64,000 nt of DNA from Moorena bouillonii PNG (GTDB taxonomy: Bacteria; Cyanobacteriota; Cyanobacteriia; Cyanobacteriales; Coleofasciculaceae): NCBI RefSeq assembly GCF_001942495.1, contig NZ_MKZS01000001.1, positions 4,454,457-4,518,456 on the forward strand, read 5' to 3'. Within the stretch, counting starts at the first letter, position 1, and each line of letters starts with the position of its first letter. The notes under the pieces were generated by a model. It ran no database searches. It was not told where the DNA came from and saw nothing but the letters and a program-made list of their open reading frames with translations. Shown here piece by piece: positions 60,542 through 64,000 of this stretch. A program made the position numbers and the translations under genes.

Positions 60542-62422
60542 ATGAGCCAAAGTCAAACGAGCATTAAATTTGTCACTCCCGAGATTGTCTGTAATACAGT
60601 TTACGATGCTGTAATCGTCGGAGCGGGAGTCGCTGGAGCCATTGTCGCCAAACAATTGAGCCAACAGAAAAAGAGGGTTTTAATTCTTGAAGCTGGAACT
60701 GGTAAGGATTTGACCCTTAAAGGCTTTCAAAGTTACGTTGAAACCTTCTACAGCGCTGTGGCTAAGAATGCCAACGCCCCGTATCCTGTAAATCCCAATG
60801 CCCTTAGCCCCACTGATGGTATCCATCGCTATTTTGAAGAGAAAGGCCCCTTGCCCATTAGCGGTTCCTATACCCGGGTCTTGGGTGGAACAACCATGCA
60901 CTGGGAAGGAAAAACCATCCGGATGTTACCTGAGGATTTCAAGTTCCGCAGTACATATGGACACGGTCTTGACTGGCCCCTTTCCTATCAAGATCTTCAG
61001 CCCTACTACCGCGATGCTGAGTATGAGATTGGGGTTGCTGGAGACGTAGAAGAACAAAAAGAGCTGGGTGTACCCTTTGCAGAGGGCTACGTTTTCCCTA
61101 TGAAAAAGCTTCCCCCTTCTTACTTGGATAAGCAAGTTGATGCGGGGCTTACAATCGAAAAATCTCCCAATAAAGTTAATAAAAGCGTTTCCATCGGAGA
61201 AGGTGACGATAGCGAAGACAAAGAATTAAAACTCAGCACTTTTCCCCAGGGTCGCAATAGCGAACCAAACCTTGACTATAAATTGTTTCCACATCAAGGC
61301 AACGGTAGGAATATCGATTTCGTTCCCGAAGGAATGGCCAGTGTCAACCCAGTTGAGTATGGGGAACGGTGTCAAGGAAACGCCAACTGCGTACCCATCT
61401 GTCCGGTTCAAGCGAAGTATGATGCCAGAAGAACCTTAAATACGATCAACTCTGCCGCAGAACCCGTACATCTACTTTCCCAGGCTGTAGCCTCTGAGGT
61501 GGAAATCGATCCCGAAACAGGCGATATTGTCGCTATTCACTATAAGCACTATCAAGATAAGAGCTCTCCCCAACACACTGTTGGTACTGCTAAGGGTAGT
61601 TTATTTGTCTTAGCAGCAGGTGCGGTGGAAAATGCCAAGCTAATGCTTGCTTCTAATTTGCCCAGCACTAGTGGGCTGATGGGCTGCCATCTAATGGATC
61701 ACCCCTTCCTTTTGGCTTGGGCTTTGATGCCTGAAAACACTGGTACCATGCGCGGTCCTCTGGTGACATCCGGAATCAACACATTTCGTTACGGTAATTT
61801 TCGTAAGCAACAAGCTGCATTTGCGATTGACATTCACAATGATGGTTGGGGATGGTCAGGTACTGGTGCCACAGATGTGGTAAGAGAGGCGATTGATAAG
61901 CAACGCAAGTATGGACAGGAACTTCGCGATGAACTGATTGCGAAGATTTCACCGCAGCTACTGCTAGCTTTTATGTGCGAATTACCTGCCGATCCTAATA
62001 ACCGAGTTAGCATCGATCCGCAGTATAAGGATCAACTGGGAAATTATCGCCCCGTTATTCACTTTGACGTACCCGATTACTGCAAAAAGACCATGGCCTA
62101 CGCCCGAAAGCTTTCTAGTGAAATCTTCGAGAGTTTGGGAGCAACAGAATATAGCCACTATGATAAGTCAGATCCGGCCTATTTTGAGTATGAGGGTGAA
62201 GGCTACTGGTTCCGAGGAGGAAACCACTTTTCCGGAACTCACGTAATGGGAACGACTAAAAACAACTCTGTTGTCGATAAAAATCAGCGTTCTTGGGATC
62301 ATCAAAATCTCTACCTACTCGGTGCGGGAAGTATGCCTTCCATTGGCAGTTCTAATACAACATTGAGTATTGCTGCGCTGGCTTTGTTGGCTTCCAGAGA
62401 GATGCTTAATGACTTGAAGTAA
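60542..62422 (+). CDS. GMC-family FAD-dependent oxidoreductase
   Basis: 626 residues from ATG 60542 (AGGAG 7 nt upstream; a GTG six codons earlier is less likely). The FAD-binding motif is AVIVGAGVAGAIVAKQLSQQ (about 22-41) with ILEAG; a GGTTMHWEGKTIRM loop follows at about 112. The Cys-rich segment ERCQGNANCVPICPVQAKYD (about 279-298) resembles gluconate/sorbitol dehydrogenase relatives. The GMC C-terminal domain (about 460-625) has HFSGTHVMGTT and LYLLGAGSMPSIGSSNTTLS. It likely oxidises a sugar, polyol or alcohol. No Tat or Sec signal is evident. A copper radical oxidase-like gene follows in the same direction, 271 bp on, suggesting linked alcohol/aldehyde oxidation. Confidence 0.88.
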   Translation: MSQSQTSIKFVTPEIVCNTVYDAVIVGAGVAGAIVAKQLSQQKKRVLILEAGTGKDLTLKGFQSYVETFYSAVAKNANAPYPVNPNALSPTDGIHRYFEEKGPLPISGSYTRVLGGTTMHWEGKTIRMLPEDFKFRSTYGHGLDWPLSYQDLQPYYRDAEYEIGVAGDVEEQKELGVPFAEGYVFPMKKLPPSYLDKQVDAGLTIEKSPNKVNKSVSIGEGDDSEDKELKLSTFPQGRNSEPNLDYKLFPHQGNGRNIDFVPEGMASVNPVEYGERCQGNANCVPICPVQAKYDARRTLNTINSAAEPVHLLSQAVASEVEIDPETGDIVAIHYKHYQDKSSPQHTVGTAKGSLFVLAAGAVENAKLMLASNLPSTSGLMGCHLMDHPFLLAWALMPENTGTMRGPLVTSGINTFRYGNFRKQQAAFAIDIHNDGWGWSGTGATDVVREAIDKQRKYGQELRDELIAKISPQLLLAFMCELPADPNNRVSIDPQYKDQLGNYRPVIHFDVPDYCKKTMAYARKLSSEIFESLGATEYSHYDKSDPAYFEYEGEGYWFRGGNHFSGTHVMGTTKNNSVVDKNQRSWDHQNLYLLGAGSMPSIGSSNTTLSIAALALLASREMLNDLK

Positions 62423-62468
62423 GTCATTAACTCAGCACTGAAAGTGCGGGCTTGTGAAAAATGAGCTT

Positions 62469-62545
62469 CAGTAGACATCTCCCGAAATTAAGTTTTCACC
62501 AAGACAGCATAAGGGCTTCAGATTCTTTTTGGGAGAAATCTACTG
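62469..62545 (+). terminator. Inverted repeat downstream of the GMC gene
   Basis: CAGTAGACATCTCCC (62469-62483) and GGGAGAAATCTACTG (62531-62545) pair at 13 of 15 positions across a 47-nt loop. Function is uncertain; no T-run follows. Confidence 0.35.
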
Positions 62546-62693
62546 AGATTTGACTAGCCCAGCGTTTGTCTGGTAAACACTTCCGGGTACTTCTCCAGGG
62601 AAGATTACCAACAACAAAGCGCATTGTACTAAGTAGGTAAAGAACCCAAATTATCGACACTCGTAAGTACTAAGTCATGAGAGTTCATCAAAT

Positions 62694-64000
62694 ATGATAG
62701 CCAAGTTATTAACTCAACGACGAGTTATCTCAATTTTTCTGATCTTTGTTCTCGCCTTCAGTCTAGTGTTTTTAGAGGGAGAACCAGCAATTGCTGATGC
62801 TGCAATTGCCAGTGCAGAAAATATGGGAGCCTGGGAAGATATTCCCATGCCACCTCTAAGGGAGCGGATCCAGTCTGTCCATACCATCCTTCTGCCCAAT
62901 GGCAAAGTTTTAATGGTTAATGGTAGTAGTTTTCGCAGCACCCTAGTTAAGGACAATAATGAAGAATATAAATTTATTGAGGGTGTAGATCTAACAAAAT
63001 ACGATGTAGTGAACAATACTGGACTATTGGATCCTAAAACAGGGACATTTGAGCGTATCGGCTCACCCCTTACCCATACCCAGCCAGATAGTAAAGAACT
63101 TCAAGCTAACACAACTAATGATCTATTTTGTGCTGGTCACGTGCAGCTAGACGATGGTAATGTCTTATTTGTAGGAGGTACAGGACGCTATTATCCTGGA
63201 GGTGCTTTTACAGGAACAAAATGGTTGAACCTTTATAAGTGGGAAGAAAACACATGGGAAGTACTAGGAGAGATGAAAGATGGGCGTTGGTATCCTAGTT
63301 TAATTCCCTTACATGATGGTAAAGTTGCGATTTTTTCTGGTCTAAAATTTGAGCAACCAAACCAAATTAATCCCAGTTTAGAAATTTACGATCCCAAAAC
63401 CAACGAACTTCTCTATTTCGACCTCAGAGATATTAGAAACAGTCCTTTTAACACCCTCTTGGAAGAGGATGCTTACGATACTATCGACCTCTATCCCCGT
63501 GTTTTTTCCTTAGCTGATGGGCGACTGTTGATCACCGGAGACGATGGCGGTATTGCTGGGGTATTACTACCTCTGTTTAGCAAAAAAAGCTATTTAATGA
63601 CCATTGAAAAAGAACTAAGTGCAGAAAAATGCACTGATGCACAAAAATGCATTAGTTTTGAAGTGGGACCAGATAGACAAGAAACCAGCAAAGCTTACGG
63701 AACTGCATTACAAATTCCTAACTCCGAAGAAGTGTTATTATTGGGTGGTATTATTGGCACCAATAGTATTGACTTTGGACGAGGTGGCGATACGGGAGGG
63801 TTTCCAGGAGCCAGAGTAGCCACCAGTTTACAACATTGGATTTCCCCACAAAAAGGTGTGGGCAAGAACGGCAAATGGGAAATTGTTGACAACTTTCTTG
63901 ATAAACCCAGAGCAAACTTACAAGCAGTCATTTTACCCAGCAAAGAAATTTTAGTGATTAATGGGGGTGAATATCCGGAATATAAGCCCGTTTACGAACC
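62694..64000 (+). CDS. Galactose/glyoxal-oxidase-like copper radical oxidase (partial)
   Basis: The frame opens at ATG 62694 and runs off the window after 435 codons. A Sec-type N-terminus (RRVISIFLIFVLAFSLVFLE) suggests export. Kelch-type blades follow. DLFCAGHVQLDDGNVLFVGG resembles the region of galactose oxidase with the Cys of the Cys-Tyr cofactor, and GRWYPSLIPLHDGKVAIFSG the region with the partner Tyr. DLYPRVFSLADGRLLITGDD is a further blade. The remaining copper ligands should lie beyond the window. The enzyme would oxidise an alcohol or aldehyde and produce hydrogen peroxide. Next to the GMC oxidoreductase gene. Confidence 0.75.
   Translation, partial: MIAKLLTQRRVISIFLIFVLAFSLVFLEGEPAIADAAIASAENMGAWEDIPMPPLRERIQSVHTILLPNGKVLMVNGSSFRSTLVKDNNEEYKFIEGVDLTKYDVVNNTGLLDPKTGTFERIGSPLTHTQPDSKELQANTTNDLFCAGHVQLDDGNVLFVGGTGRYYPGGAFTGTKWLNLYKWEENTWEVLGEMKDGRWYPSLIPLHDGKVAIFSGLKFEQPNQINPSLEIYDPKTNELLYFDLRDIRNSPFNTLLEEDAYDTIDLYPRVFSLADGRLLITGDDGGIAGVLLPLFSKKSYLMTIEKELSAEKCTDAQKCISFEVGPDRQETSKAYGTALQIPNSEEVLLLGGIIGTNSIDFGRGGDTGGFPGARVATSLQHWISPQKGVGKNGKWEIVDNFLDKPRANLQAVILPSKEILVINGGEYPEYKPVYE

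Overview
The window looks like the chromosome of a filamentous, probably marine cyanobacterium of the Moorena/Moorea kind. The evidence is psaM (photosystem I subunit XII), the ccmK3-ccmK4 carboxysome shell pair, an Mrp antiporter operon in the cyanobacterial order, scattered GCGATCGC sites, and a very high load of short palindromic and heptameric repeats. The genus is an inference; the phylum is well supported.

Layout. 0-1.1 kb: 3' end of a group II intron, then the rest of the tnpB gene it interrupts. 1.3-3.3 kb: ccmK4, ccmK3 and a GAF-domain gene on the minus strand. 4.3-12.2 kb: an accessory block with a PD-(D/E)XK-like nuclease, a small exported protein, a CHAT-plus-caspase protease and an unknown gene. 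Two near-identical helix-turn-helix cassettes bracket most of this block, each preceded by an array of dyad sites about 87 bp apart. 12.5-25.3 kb: core genes (ftsY, a TerC-family gene, psaM, TPR and membrane proteins, an NhaS3-like antiporter, amiC, murI), with a dense palindrome region at 16.4-17.1 kb.

25.9-47.3 kb is the most unusual part. It holds a GNAT acetyltransferase and then a minus-strand cluster centred on a 5049-residue Tc-toxin-A-like protein with about thirty hemopexin-type repeats. Upstream of the giant gene lies a separate small gene that looks like a detached TcA N-terminal domain. Downstream lie a ten-unit repeat protein of no known family and a pertussis/cholera-type ADP-ribosyltransferase. 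I read this as a possible toxin-delivery system without visible TcB/TcC partners.

47.5-49.0 kb: a second, intact tnpB, with a divergent small ribbon-helix-helix gene behind a palindromic operator. 49.7-51.4 kb: a MuiA-family gene. 51.8-55.9 kb: the tightly overlapping mrpCDEFGAB operon. 56.0-57.4 kb: an IsrB (HNH-less IscB) element with its likely omega RNA, inserted directly before an AAA/STAND-like ATPase. 58.7-60.5 kb: gene-poor repeat DNA. 60.5-64 kb: a GMC flavoprotein oxidoreductase and a galactose/glyoxal-oxidase-like copper radical oxidase that runs off the end.

Across the window at least three palindromic repeat families recur, sometimes nested in each other and sometimes inserted in frame in genes (tnpB, the GAF gene, the murI tail). 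No tRNA, rRNA or CRISPR array was seen.
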